Below the pieces are notes generated by a model, which did not search any database, was not told the origin of the DNA, and saw nothing but the letters and a program-made list of their open reading frames with translations. A stretch of 64,000 bases of DNA from Malaya genurostris. Lineage: Eukaryota > Arthropoda > Insecta > Diptera > Culicidae. Positions within the stretch are counted from its first letter, which is position 1. Every line of letters starts with the position of its first letter. Made by a program: the position numbers and the translations under genes. Where the stretch lies: positions 254,917,771 through 254,981,770 of the forward strand of contig NC_080571.1 of assembly GCF_030247185.1 (NCBI RefSeq), written 5' to 3'. Below are positions 24,501 to 36,800 of this stretch, in pieces.

Positions 24501-25302
24501 CGGTTATCAAGACATCGAGTATGTCGTGTGTTCGTGCGTAGAGTATCGCGACGCCAGGTCGAAGCTACTGGAATCCCTCAGGGCCCGAGGTAGACCGCCT
24601 GAGGTTCCGGTTCGGGATGTGTTGGCGAGTCGGGATAGTTCATATATGCATCTCATATATCATTACCTTAAACACATTAATATACAAGTGTAATCTGTTA
24701 CATCTCGCTCAGAAAGTATAATCTCTACCTACAGGTTCGACACTAACATCCGCCCGATTCTCTCGATTCCCGTCCTGTCCACCATCTTCATTGGAGCTAA
24801 CAAGATCTTTTTTGTCACTAACTTTTCCGTTCCCCCTTTCCTGTTTTCCACCATCTCGATGGCAACTAATTAGATCTCTGTCGTTTTCAAACATTTTGTT
24901 TTTGGGATCTTTTTACCCCGTTTCCCACAGTATTTACTTTTTTTCATTCTCTTCCGTAACATCACCATCACCGCCCACGGAAGACCGCTCCAGTCGATGA
25001 CCAGCATGTGGGCCACCCGGTCTGGGGGTGTTTCCCGCGGACCCACACGGACCGAAGAATGCGGATAACATAGATAATTACCAACGCCATCTGGAAGACT
25101 CTCATGCTAACTTCAATTCACCGGCCACTACCGATCGCCACCTGAAAGCTGGATTCTCGAGAATCCGCGACCAAGATACTACATTACATAATGATACTAT
25201 TCTAGTTTTAAGTTGGACGATAATTAAGATTAGAAAATACCCTTGGCATCTTAGAGCTTAAGCAGTGTGTCCTAATTATATTATATTATTGAATAAAAAA
25301 AA
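21538..25302 (+). mobile_element. I-type non-LTR retrotransposon, decayed and 5'-truncated
   Basis: The sequence aligns with ORF2 of the intact-looking element at 31838-37933, beginning at the endonuclease phrase FALCETWL (here FALCETWLTSG). Recognisable parts are endonuclease (DRDDPYGEVLLVIKKCYSFY; GSDHLPIVI), reverse transcriptase (YRPIAMLSCIRKLFEKMILF, GLPQGSCLSSLLYN, catalytic box LTDDSV instead of LADDGV), part of RNase H (FYTDGSNIN) and the C-terminal cysteine motif (CTCGDGYQDIEYVVCSCVEYRD). Motif A is followed by a stop. About 450 bp of RNase H is deleted near 24270-24420, and there are many frameshifts. The 3' UTR differs from the intact copy and ends in a short A run near 25295-25302. 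No flanking duplication was seen. Confidence 0.85.
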
Positions 25303-25379
25303 TTGCTATTTCGCAGAGCTGTTACCAGGAATCACAAAAACTTTTGGATATATCTGCAAGCGTTTTCCCATCCTAATCC

Positions 25380-25770
25380 GGAAAACGAAAGAAGATTTTC
25401 GCACTCAAAGATGTCTAATGGAAGATATAGTCTCAGTGAAAACGCATTTAATAGTGCAAATAACATAATAAATGGAATGCTACTCTTCGATAATATTACC
25501 ACAAATTTTGTTTGCGATGAAAATCTCATTCTAAAAGCAAGATTTGCACGACAGGCGATGCGAAGTTGGACAAGAAAAGAAACGGTAAAACGTTCATCTA
25601 GTGCTGGACCCGACAGGATTCTATGGTGGTGATAAGAAATTGTTCCCATAGTTTGGTGGTTGCACTATCCAACATTTTCAATTGTTCTTAGCGTTCTGGA
25701 GTTTCCCCTGAAATATGTAAGAAATCCTGTTGTGTTTCCGGTTTACAAAAGTGAGTGGGTAATGTCAGAT
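25380..25770 (+). pseudogene. Jockey-type reverse-transcriptase fragment (5' palm region)
   Basis: The frame contains an upstream linker and then KRSSSAGPDRI, followed in shifted frames by NCSHSLVVALSNIFNCS and SGVSPEICKKS. This matches the order GPDGIP...L...IFN...G..P..WK in Jockey-clade polymerases. It is probably related to the fragment starting at 26129, but about 350 bp of non-coding sequence separates them, so they may be two relics. Confidence 0.55.
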
Positions 25771-26128
25771 TTCTTCACACTTCTGGATACCTAAAATATC
25801 TTAACAGGAATTACAAGAATTTCAATGGGAAAAATATCAAAAAGTTGTTTACTAATTAAATAAACAATTTTTCGATACTAAAAATGCTTCGTCAACGTGT
25901 AAATTTTTACGCTTTATACCTCGAACATTCAATGTCGTTCATTGCATAAAAACCGTCGTCCGAACATGAGAAAGACAAAAAAGCGTCATGAGTTTTTCTC
26001 TTTGATCCTCGTTGATACTAAACATTTTAGAAAACTGTGATTCTGAGTTATTTGTGGTCTAAATGCTGATCATATTTTCGATAGCATGAAGAACAAATTA
26101 TATTTTTGTTTTTAGTACAACAAGAGAT

Positions 26129-27485
26129 ATGCATGATAAAGTTCTACCTATTTTTGATCAGTGTAAATTTAGAAAAGCTTCTCATAGTAAAGTAAGTCGT
26201 ATTTACGACAAAAAAGGTAACGAGGGTATAGTATCCAACTATCGTGGAATTGCTGCTTTCTGGGCTGTATCGAAGTTGTTTGAAAATATAATTCTAAAGT
26301 TTATAACACATAGTTGCTCTGACTACATATCTGAGACTCAGCATGGATTCATGTCAAAGTGTTCAACAAATTTAGTAACCTACACTTCCTTCATCATACG
26401 TTCTTTACAAGCACGACTACAAGTAGATTCTATATACACTGATTTCGCTGCTGCTTTCGACAAAATCAATCATCACATAACGATCTCCAAATTAAGTAGA
26501 CTGGGAATCATTTTTGAATTGGCTTCGATCATATTTAACTGGTCGTAAACTGATAGTGAAAATAGAAGACTGTACAACCTCACAATTTGCTGTTACCTCT
26601 GAAATTCCTCAAGGAAGTTTCCTTGGATCGTTTATATTTTTACTGTATCTCAACGATCTAAATTTTTCGATCCAGTGTATGAAACTATCGTTCGCCGATG
26701 ACTTTAAAATGTTTCATATAGTTTAATCTGTCGCAGACTTAGAGTTCCTACAAGGACAGTTGGATAATTTAACTAATTGGTGTAACATCAACAAAATGGT
26801 TTTAAATGCCTCTAAATGCTTCGTCATCTTTTTCAGTCGCAAAAAGTCAGTATTCAAGTTCGACTATAATATTTCACAAACTGTTCTCGAACGCAGATCG
26901 TATGTTAAGGACCTTGGTGTTCTTCTTTATTCCAAGTTAAATTTCAAGGAGCACATAGAGTTTACTATCTTGAAAGCCTCTAAGCTATTAAGATTTATTG
27001 TCCGCCTTGCTAAAGAATTTCTCTGACGTACGTTGCTTGAAAGCTCTGTATTGTGTCCGCTCTAGAATATGCTGCTGTTATCTGGTCACTTTATTACCAA
27101 AACGGTATCTAACGCAGTGAAGCGATTCAACGCAAATTTGTTCGATCCGCTCTCCGACGTCTTTCATGGAGATGTCCTTTAAACCTACCGAGTTACCATG
27201 ACCGCTGCAAACTGGTTGGTCTCGATTTATTATCTGTCCGTTGCGATGTTTGTAAGGCTATTTTTGTGGCAGACCTACTTCAGTCGCGAATCGATTGTTC
27301 CTAGCTACTGCAATTTGTTACAATTAGACATTTGACGTCGAAATTTTCGATCCTATGCTAGAACTAATTATGAATATAACGAGCCCATTGCTAGCATGTG
27401 CCGCCGCATATTGAACAAATGTTTCAATTCTTTCGACTTCTATTTATCACGTAATGTTATCAAGAAAACGTTCATCATTTAATAG
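26129..27485 (+). pseudogene. Jockey-type reverse transcriptase, frameshifted
   Basis: In order there are the segment with VSNYRGIAAFWAVSKLFE, motif A (SIYTDFAAAFDKINH), LTGRKLIVKIED, the PQGS block (EIPQGSFLGSFIFLLYLNDL), and the catalytic box LSFADDFKMF with both aspartates intact. Then come the thumb region (WCNINKMVLNASKCFVIFFSRKK, RSYVKDLGVLLYSKLNFKEHI) and a C-terminal part ending near 27485 with RNVIKKTFII. Defects are a frameshift near 26515, a stop at 26724-26726, and a stop after KEFL at 27024-27026 with further shifts. No endonuclease and no RNase H are attached. Bases 26750-27295 were copied in inverse orientation to 28695-29240. Confidence 0.85.
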
Positions 27486-27959
27486 TTTCATTATATTTAG
27501 TTGATATAGAAGCACTTGATTTAAGGAAATATATCATTTGGATGATTGTAACCTGTTGATGCAAAAGTTGAGAAGGTTTTACGCCTCCTGGAGAGCAAGT
27601 TTGACAGAAACTAACTCCAGTGGGCTTTTCCCTGCTCCAAATAAAAGAATAAAATATGAGAAGGAATAGGAAGACATTCGGAGTAAAATCCGACAACAGG
27701 AGAAGGCGCTGTCTCAGAAAACAAAAGCTAAACAGGAGGCGATAAACAATTGAAACTGAAATTAGAAAGGTTAAATCAGATTATCCTGATGTGGTCTACG
27801 TTAAAATTCTTCTTTCCGAGAAGAAAAAGCTTGCCGAGCAAGAAGATGTTGAAGCAAAAAAAAAAAATAGTTTCCTTCTTGAATCTGTTTAACTTCTTTC
27901 AAAATTGCAAAATTGTAAGCAATTTTATTTTCACTGTTACATTTTCCGTTAATCAGAGA

Positions 27960-28139
<180 letters not shown>

Positions 28140-28655
28140 TATGGACATCGACAAAGATGGAGTATAATAATGAAATTGTTTTTATGGGGTTTCTGAAAGC
28201 GACATGTTGTATACGGACTTATTTATTGTGTTTATATGACAAACTTATGTAGATTTTCAAATTATATTTAAGTCGATTTTCAAGTTCTACTTTAAGTATA
28301 TTTAAATAGTGCTGAGAACACTTCACCCGAATATCGTGTGTTTTAGTTTTAGACTTCGCGCGGATTTCACGCGTTTTGATTTTGAAATTTTTCGTAACAA
28401 CCCTGCAAATGGAACAAAAAGGCGAATGGGTATTGTCAGAAACATAATCGTATTGACGTGAATATAAATAATGTCCTCTAATTTAATCCAGGTGCTTTTA
28501 AACAATATCTGACACCGTTTGCATATCCCGAAGTCACCAAAACGCATCCAAACCAATACACACCATGTATTTTTCTTGGACATCAATGCAGCTGAATGTT
28601 GGTTTTATTTGCACTCGTTTGGTGCGAAATTTGCATTGCAAACGGTTTATCAAAC

Positions 28656-28690
28656 TGTTTATTTTCATCAGTTGAATAATTTGTATAGAT
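28656..28690 (+). repeat. left copy of 35 bp direct repeat
   Basis: Perfect match to 29238-29272 (begins tgtttattttcatcagttga). The two copies bracket the inverted pseudogene fragment. Confidence 0.9.
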
Positions 28691-29237
28691 TTGTATCGAT
28701 TCGCGACTGAAGTAGGTCTGCCACAAAAATAGCCTTACAAACATCGCAACGGACAGATAATAAATCGAGACCAACCAGTTTGCAGCGGTCATGGTAACTC
28801 GGTAGGTTTAAAGGACATCTCCATGAAAGACGTCGGAGAGCGGATCGAACGAATTTGCGTTGAATCGCTTCACTGCGTTAGATACCGTTTTGGTAATAAA
28901 GTGACCAGATAACAGCAGCATATTCTAGAGCGGACACAATACAGAGCTTTCAAGCAACGTACGTCAGAGAAATTCTTTAGCAAGGCGGACAATAAATCTT
29001 AATAGCTTAGAGGCTTTCAAGATAGTAAACTCTATGTGCTCCTTGAAATTTAACTTGGAATAAAGAAGAACACCAAGGTCCTTAACATACGATCTGCGTT
29101 CGAGAACAGTTTGTGAAATATTATAGTCGAACTTGAATACTGACTTTTTGCGACTGAAAAAGATGACGAAGCATTTAGAGGCATTTAAAACCATTTTGTT
29201 GATGTTACACCAATTAGTTAAATTATCCAACTGTCCT
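28691..29237 (-). other. inverted copy of the adjacent reverse-transcriptase pseudogene
   Basis: This segment is the reverse complement of 26750-27295 with one mismatch seen (27139 T against C here). It reproduces the same stop after the KEFL codons, so it was copied from the already broken pseudogene. It has no poly(A), no terminal inverted repeat and no element end at either side. It is flanked by a perfect 35 bp direct repeat. This pattern fits a staggered break filled by copying from a nearby template better than retrotransposition. Confidence 0.85.
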
Positions 29238-29272
29238 TGTTTATTTTCATCAGTTGAATAATTTGTATAGAT
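29238..29272 (+). repeat. right copy of 35 bp direct repeat
   Basis: Identical to 28656-28690. See that entry. Confidence 0.9.
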
Positions 29273-29569
29273 CTTTTGTGAACTTTCATAGTCCGTACCA
29301 GGGTTGATTTGAAGATATGTAAGATATAATAAGTGATATTAAAGATCAAAAACATGTCGCACTAGTAAAGTATGACATATTCACGTCAAAAGTATTCGTC
29401 GTAAATATTGTAAACATTTAAAATAACTCAAAAGATTACATTTCCTGAATCGGAAATAGTTGTCATAGTCCTTTCAAACTATATCGATGACATCATAGTA
29501 CGAGAATTTTCGAGAAAATTGTGCCAAGAGAAAAAGGTTCGGTTAGCCGGCCACAACACTTATACCATT

Positions 29570-29712
29570 CACCCTTATTCTGAATTACGACGTATTGATT
29601 TTTCGATCGGATGTGGTTCGATCGAATCCTAGCTACCTTTGAGCGTTATCAGGAATACAAACAAAGGAGTTACGATCGGAAATTCAATACGCCATTATTC
29701 AGAAGAAGGGTG
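29570..29712. mobile_element. small MITE, 143 bp
   Basis: The ends are imperfect inverted repeats of about 40 bp: caccctta-ttctgaattacgacgtattg on the left against caccctt-cttctgaataatggcgtattg on the other strand. They extend inward to the palindromic cgatcgg. Both sides are flanked by att, which could be a 3 bp duplication. No coding capacity. Confidence 0.7.
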
Positions 29713-30299
29713 ATTATCTACGTAACCGAAAGTGTTCACAATTTGATTTCGAACGCAAACAATGACTCAAATGTAGCTTTCAAATGAGCAATGACCCACA
29801 AACTTGTGGAAAATCCTTCTATGTCTTATAATAGAAAAAATACTCGGAGTCATATAAAAATTACTCGGAGTCCCTTTCGAGACGGTAGTAGTAGTTTGAA
29901 ATGCTTCCGGGCCTCGGTTGACTCTTGATCGAAAACCATGCTTTGACGGCGTCTTCAATTTTCAGCGAAATGAAGTGCTTAGGCTGATTAGGCGCCTGAT
30001 CTCTTTCCAAAAAAAAATGGTCGGATTAAAAAGAATACGGTTTGGCATTTGTAATTGTGGTTTGAGGAGTATAAATTTTATAACTGCAGGTGAAGGTCTG
30101 CTAAACCGAATACTAGCATTCATCCAAAAATATACGAATTCTGTGCTATTTTGGCGTAATTTGGTGTATTGCCATTGTGATAAAGCAGTTTGGAAGTGAA
30201 TCTAAGTTTGTGGAAATCGGTCAAACGATTGCTGAGAAAAGTGAATGAGATCCATTTTGGAATATATGAACCAGGATGACCGAAATCGGTTTGTTTAGT

Positions 30300-30851
30300 T
30301 GCCTACTGATAATGGCTTTCGATTTGTGGAATTTTGAGTCCAGTTTAGAATTTTTTTACGGTTTTTGTTTCGCCGGTTCAAGTGGCGGTGTACAATATTG
30401 AACACACTTTACCCTATAACTCCGGAACCGGAAATCGGATCCGAATGAAATTCAGAAATTATGTATGGCACTGTGCGACCTTTCATTTGAATCTAAGGTA
30501 AAAAACTGGATGAGGGGTCTCTGAGAAAATCGATTGCCCGTTTTTAGTTCATTTTGCACATTTTACCCCATAACTCTCGAGCCGGGTGTCGGATCCAGAT
30601 GAAATTCAATAGCAACTTATGAGACTACAAGGCCTTTAATTTGAATCTTAGTTGAAGAAAATCGGTTGAGTGGTCTCTAAGAAAATCGAATGCACTTTTT
30701 CTTCATTTTTTTGCACAATTTACCCCGTTACTCTCGAACCGGAACCCCGCTCCGGGTAAAATTCAATAGCACTCGATGGGACCAAGAGACCTTTCATTTG
30801 TTTGTGAAAATCGGTCCAGCCATCTCCAAAAAGATTTAACGCACATTTTTG

Positions 30852-30935
<84 letters not shown>

Positions 30936-31080
30936 TCAGATCGTCGAGCTGAGTCGAATGGTATATGACTCGGCCCTTCGGGCCACGGATAAAAAGTCGG
31001 TTTGCACAGTGATTGCATAACCTTTCTATATGAGAAAGGCAAAAAACCTATTTTCATCCATCTAGTGGTGTAAAAATGCA
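30300..31080 (+). repeat. dispersed repeat: tandem monomers, (AC)n and terminal block
   Basis: Three units of about 155 bp start near 30409, 30561 and 30719, each with aactc.cgaaccgg...tcggatcc, aaattca.tagca, cctttcatttgaat and gaaaatcggt. They are followed by (AC)n at 30854-30931. A unique-looking block (gctcagatcgtcgagctgag, atgactcggcccttcgggcc) follows, then ctatatgagaaaggc. The same order is seen in reverse at 58370-58800, which shows that the microsatellite is part of the element. Confidence 0.75.
30854..30931. repeat. (AC)n microsatellite
   Basis: About 39 units, uninterrupted, inside the dispersed repeat described at 30300-31080. Confidence 0.95.
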
Positions 31081-31269
31081 TTTCTAATATTATTCATTTT
31101 TTCCTATATACTACAGCAGAGATTCCCAGGAATGAAACAATTGAAAAAAGTTAAGAAAAGAGTTTTGAAGATTTCTGTTGCATATCACTACTACATTGAT
31201 GAACTTTAAGTCAAAATCTATTCAATTATATGTGAGAAAGTGAAGTGAGCTTAATTTTATAATATTTGA

Positions 31270-31824
31270 TTTCTATTGTCGGTACTTCCGGAACCGAAAG
31301 CTGGATATCGGCAAAGTGACATTCGGTTCATTCAAACATACACTAATATGACCTACAATTTTTTTAAAGATACTCTATGACGATTTGAATTTTGGAAAAA
31401 ATGTACCGGTAGTCGGACTTGGATAAAATTCAGCAAATCATTTATGGGACTATCAATGGTTTATATGATTACAGACACTCATGGTCTTCAAACTAGAGAA
31501 ACTCACTAGCCAATATAAAGAGGTAGCATGTAAAAAAATTCTTGAAATTGACATTTTTACGCTAGCACCCTACCTCCGGAACCAGGTGTTTGATCCGAAT
31601 GAAAATTGGGATATTCTTATGACATCCTAAGACCTGTCAGTTGAATCTAAGGCGGTTAAGCCAAAAAAGTGAGTGACATTATTATATTTTTTTTGTGTTG
31701 CACATCACCCTGTAACTCCGGAACCGGAAGTCGGATCCAAATGATATTCATTAGCTTTGTATGGAACCATAATACCTTTCATTTGAATCTCAGTTTGTGA
31801 AAATCGGTTCAGCCATCTCCGAGA
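31270..31824 (+). repeat. dispersed CCGGATCCGA-type monomers
   Basis: Degenerate units with cggaaccgaaagctggat (31289), ctccggaaccaggtgtttga (31575) and actccggaaccggaagtcgg (31716). The I-type retrotransposon inserted at the right end of this block, in a phrase reading gccatctccgagaagagtg. Confidence 0.65.
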
Positions 31825-31837
31825 AGAGTGAATGACA
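31825..31837 (+). repeat. left target-site duplication, 13 bp
   Basis: agagtgaatgaca, repeated at 37934-37946 directly after the poly(A) tail of the I-type element. It could be read as 14 bp with the preceding A. Confidence 0.9.
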
Positions 31838-32089
31838 TTCAGTAATAGCCGTTCAACCGAGAAGGTTGTGTATAGAAGCGTACAGTTTAGTAACGCTGGT
31901 TGGTTTACACGCGTTAAATACGACAACGGTTGAACTACAGGTAGAGACCTGTTGGCAGCAGCCGTTAAAACGAATAGTCGTGCTGCATAAGAGAGCCCTA
32001 GTGCTGGGCCAAGCTGGTGAAGGAAACAACAAAGGGCGTTTCCCAAACTCTACCCAGGCCGCAATATACAGCCACAAGTGCTGAGCAGG

Positions 32090-32215
32090 AGAGTGCAAAG
32101 GCACATCGAAGAGGAAGAGTGCAAAGGCACATAGAAGCAGGAGAGTGCAAAGGCACACCGGTGCGAAGGCACTTCGGTGCAGAAGCATATCGGTGCGGAG
32201 CACTAGGAAGAAGGA
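32090..32215 (+). repeat. 26 bp tandem units in the 5' UTR of the I-type element
   Basis: The phrase gagtgcaaaggcac starts at 32091, 32117 and 32143 (period 26), followed by diverged units (gtgcgaaggcacttcggtgc and similar). Short 5' repeats in non-LTR elements can carry internal promoter activity. Nothing here proves that they do. Confidence 0.75.
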
Positions 32216-32561
32216 GACAAGACAACTCGGTCTTTCCACTGCCATACAACACGCAGGTATACACCGGTGACCTGCGCTGGTTACAGCTGGCGAAGACGAA
32301 AGCAAATCGGAATTCGAGTGGTGCTGGATGTCAGGTAGCAGTAGCATCACATCATATTCTATCGCTACAGTGAGCTTCAGCATTGTATCAACGTCCAGAT
32401 ACATCCAACAAGAACATCTAGAGCAACGAGGATCTACACGGCAGTGCAACGGAGATAGACAACAATTTCAAGGTAGAAGTTTTTTCTTTTCCTTTTGATT
32501 GAGTACTGTGTAGTGTTGGTTTCAAATTTTATTTTAAAGTTTAGTTAAAAATTTTAATGTA

Positions 32562-33851
32562 ATGGATGAATCCATGGACGTAAATCCTAGCATGAATCCG
32601 ATACCCCCACGAACGAAAAAATATCAGGAGAGCTCTTCTGGGCCTTGGATAGTCTTTTTTAGACGTATATCAAAGCCATTAAACATTTTTCAAATTAATA
32701 AAGGTTTGACATCACGATACTCTTCAATCAAAGAGATCATAAAAGTAAATAACGATAAAATTCGTGTTGTGGTAAATAATTTGAAACACGCGAATGATAT
32801 TGTCTCTTCGGAACATTTCAATAAAGAGTATAAAGTTTACATACCCTCCAAAGATGTCGAAATTGACGGTGTTGTTACCGAAGCGAGTCTTTCGGTAGAT
32901 GATTTACTCAAGCATGGTGTTGGTCGTTTCAAGAACTCTATGCTTGAGGGTGTGAAAATACTGGAGTGCAAACAACTGTACTCAGTAGTTTATGAAGAGG
33001 GAAAAAAAGTTTATCGCCCATCAGACTCGTTTCGAGTGACATTTGCCGGATCTGCGTTGCCGTCCCATGTCTATGTCGATAAAATTCGCCTCCCTGTTCG
33101 GCTTTTTGTTCCAAATGTAATGAATTGTACGAACTGCAAAAAATTCGGACACACAGCTACTTACTGTAGCAATAAACCAAAATGTATTAAGTGTGAAGGA
33201 CCTCATAAAGATAATGATTGCAACAAGGAAATTGAAAAATGTATTTATTGTGGGGAAAGTCCTCATGAGGATATTTCATTATGCACTGCATTTAAAGTGC
33301 ACGAAGACAAAATTAAGCTTTCTTTAAAAGCACGGTCTAAGCGCACATATGCAGAAATGCTTAAAACGGTCATTGATGTCCCCCCTTTGGAAACCGAAAA
33401 CGGGTTTTCAAATCTAGAGGAACCAGAGGACTCTGACTCTGACGAAAATAGTGAAGGTAATTCGTTTATCACTACCCAAGGGTCAGTTAAGAGAAAGAAG
33501 TCTTCCTCCAAATTACCAAAAAAGACACCTAAAATTTCATCATCAAAAAAAGATCCCCGTGTTAAACAAAAAAAGTCAAAACCAAAGACTGTGCCTCCTG
33601 GTTTGTCAAATTCACAAACCAATCCAGGATCTAGTACAGAAAAAGATAATAATCCAGTGGGCTCCATTTCACAGCCACCAACAGGATTACTGAAGTTTTC
33701 GGAAATTGTTGAATGGATTTTCTCAGCATTCAATATATCTGAACCCTTAAAGACCCTCATAATGGCATTCCTTCCAATAGCTAGAACCTTTTTGAAGCAG
33801 TTATCAGCTCAATGGCCAATTGTCTCAGGTTTTGTATCTTTTGATGGATAA
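32562..33851 (+). CDS. I-type retrotransposon ORF1, nucleic-acid-binding protein
   Basis: 429 codons, intact, from ATG at 32562 to TAA at 33849-33851. The N-terminal half (about residues 25-185) looks like the globular domain common to mosquito I-type ORF1 proteins. It is followed by three zinc knuckles at about residues 189-241: CTNCKKFGHTATYC, CIKCEGPHKDNDC and CIYCGESPHEDISLC. After that comes a basic, Lys/Ser-rich linker rich in KKKSS-type sequence and a short hydrophobic C-terminus. ORF1 proteins bind the element RNA and form the particle needed for target-primed insertion. The stop overlaps the ORF2 start. No defect was seen. Confidence 0.88.
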   Translation: MDESMDVNPSMNPIPPRTKKYQESSSGPWIVFFRRISKPLNIFQINKGLTSRYSSIKEIIKVNNDKIRVVVNNLKHANDIVSSEHFNKEYKVYIPSKDVEIDGVVTEASLSVDDLLKHGVGRFKNSMLEGVKILECKQLYSVVYEEGKKVYRPSDSFRVTFAGSALPSHVYVDKIRLPVRLFVPNVMNCTNCKKFGHTATYCSNKPKCIKCEGPHKDNDCNKEIEKCIYCGESPHEDISLCTAFKVHEDKIKLSLKARSKRTYAEMLKTVIDVPPLETENGFSNLEEPEDSDSDENSEGNSFITTQGSVKRKKSSSKLPKKTPKISSSKKDPRVKQKKSKPKTVPPGLSNSQTNPGSSTEKDNNPVGSISQPPTGLLKFSEIVEWIFSAFNISEPLKTLIMAFLPIARTFLKQLSAQWPIVSGFVSFDG

Positions 33852-36800
33852 TTTATCACCAGTCGCAAATGATACAATCACTGTCCTGCAGTGGAATTGT
33901 CGAAGCATCATGCCAAAACTTGATTCATTTAAAATATTATTGCATAGTCAAAAATGTGATGTATTTGCTTTATGCGAAACATGGCTTACTTCAAACATAG
34001 CTTTAAATTTTAATGATTTTAACATTATACGTCTCGATAGAGACTCTCCGTATGGAGGAGTGCTTTTGGGAATTAAGAAATGCTATTCCTTTTATAGATT
34101 AAACATCCCTTCAACTTCTAGTATAGAAGTTGTTGCTTGCCAAATAAACATTAAAGGCAAAGATATTTGCATAGCTTCGGTTTATATTCCTCCAAAAGCA
34201 CAAGTTGGACAGCAACAGCTTAATGAAATGGTTGAAGCCCTTCCTGCACCACGATTGATTCTGGGGGATTTAAATTCGCACGGTATTATGTGGGGTTCCG
34301 TTTACAATGATAGCAGATCATCTTTAATACAAAACATTTGTGACAATTTTAGCATGACGGTATTAAATATGGGTAGCATGACACGGATCCCAAGACCTCC
34401 GGCACGCCCAAGTGCATTAGATCTATCTCTTTGCTCAACATCAATTCGACTAGATTGCACCTGGAAAATACTGCCTGATTTACACGGTAGCGATCATTTA
34501 CCAATCATCATCTCAATTAGCAGTAGCAATTGCATTGCTACTTCCGCTAGTATTCCATATGATTTGACAAAAAATATCGACTGTATTAAATACCAAAGTA
34601 GTATCTCTAGTATTTTGAATTCAATGGAAGAGCTCCCTCCACTTGAAGAATATGACTTCCTCATTTGTTCGATTCTGGAGGCAGCAGAACAATCCCAAAC
34701 TAAACGCTTTCCTGGGCCAACGACTAACAGAAGGCCTCCCAACCCCTGGTGGGACAAAGAGTGCTCAGAGGCTAAACTCGCAAAACAAAATGCTTGCAAG
34801 ACGTTTCTAAAACGGGGAGGAAGAACTCCTCAGAATTTTGAAAAACTTATGGTTTTAGAAACCAAGTACAAGAGCATACTTCGAGCCAAAAAATGTAGCT
34901 ATTGGAGACATTTTGTCGAAGGTTTGTCAAGAGATACCTCAATGAGCACTCTTTGGAACACGGCCAGACGAATGAGGAATCGTAACGTGGGCAATGAGAG
35001 TGATGAATACTCGAACCGTTGGATATTTGACTTTGCTAGGAAAGTTTGCACAGATTCTGTTCCTACGCAGAGCATTATACGGGAATCTCCTCCAAATAAT
35101 GGTTTTATTAATAACCCATTTTCAATGATGGAATTTTCTATAGCACTCTTGTCTTGTAACAATAACGCTCCAGGGTTGGACAGAATTAAATTCAACTTGG
35201 TGAAGAATCTGCCCAACCTCGCAAGAAGACGTTTGTTGGAATTGTTCAACAAGTTTCTTGAGCAAAATATTGTTCCACCTGACTGGAGACAAGTGAAAGT
35301 TATCGCCATTCAAAAACCGGGGAAACCAGCTTCCAATCACAACTTATATAGACCCATTGCGATGTTGTCCTGCATCAGAAAATTGTTCGAAAAAATTATT
35401 CTACGACGTCTCGACACTTGGGTCGAGACGAACGGTTTGTTGTCAGATACTCAGTTTGGCTTCCGTAGAAATAAAGGGACGAATGATTGCCTTGCATTAC
35501 TTTCGTCTGACATCCAAATTGCCTTCGCTCAAAAGCAACAAATGGCATCTGTATTTTTAGACATTAAAGGAGCATTTGATTCAGTTTCCATTGATGTTCT
35601 TTCAGACAAGCTTCACCAAAATGGACTCCCAGCGGTTATAAATAATTATTTGCACAACCTTTTGTCAGAGAAACACATGCATTTTTCACATGGCGATTTG
35701 GCAACACTCAGAAATAGTTACATGGGTCTACCGCAAGGCTCATGCCTCAGTCCGCTCCTCTATAATTTTTACGTAAATGACATTGACAGCTGTCTAGTAT
35801 CCCCATGTACACTAAGACAATTGGCAGATGATGGCGTGGTTTCAGTTACTGGACCCAAAGCTATTGATCTGCATAAACCATTGCAAGATACCTTAGATAA
35901 CTTGTCCGATTGGGCTGTTCATCTTGGTATCGAATTCTCTGCGGAGAAAACAGAGCTGGTCGTCTTTTCAAGAAAGCATGATCCCGCGCAGCTTCAGCTT
36001 CATATGATGGGAAGAATGATCCAACAGGTTTTGACTTTCAAATACCTTGGGGTGTGGTTTGATTCCAAATGCACGTGGGGAGGACACATTAGGTTTCTGA
36101 TAACAAAATGCCAACAATGAGTAAATTTTCTTCGAACAATAACAGGATCTTGGTGGGGTGCTCATCCGGAAGATCTAATAAAATTGTATCAGACAACGAT
36201 ACTTTCAGTGATGGAATATGGATGCGTTTGCTTTCGTTCCGCTGCAAACTCTCATATTATCAAACTGGAGCGAATTCAGTATCGTTGTTTGCGAATTGCT
36301 TTAGGGTGCATGCATTCGACACATACAATGAGTCTTGAAGTTCTGGCGGGAGTTCTTCCATTAAAAGATCGATTTTGGGAGCTTTCATCACGCCTGCTAA
36401 TAAGATGTGAGGTGCTGAATCCCATGGTAATTAATAATTTCGAACGACTAGTCGAGCTTCGATCTCAAACAAAATTCATGACAGTATATTTTAACCATAT
36501 GTCACAGGAAATCAACCCTTCAAGATATATTCCTATCCGTGTCAGCCTCCTAAATGTCCCTGACTCAACTTTATTTTTCGATACATCCATGCAGCGCGAA
36601 GTGCGTGGAATCCCGGATCATCTACGTTCGACGGAAATCCCAAAAATATTTTCAAGTAAGTTCAGGCATATTGACTCTGAGAAAATGTTTTACACGGACG
36701 GATCGCGAATTGAAGAAGCGACAGGGTTTGGTATGTTCAACAATAATGTTTCGGCCTCATTTAGGCTTCAAGAACCTGCATCTGTTTATATAGCAGAGCT

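Noticed and set aside
31853..32449. 198-codon minus-strand frame in the 5' UTR of the I-type element, Cys/Leu-rich
   Set aside because: It lies antisense to a retrotransposon leader with tandem repeats, shows no domain and is best explained as a shadow.
33263..33760. 165-codon minus-strand frame
   Set aside because: Antisense shadow of the intact ORF1.
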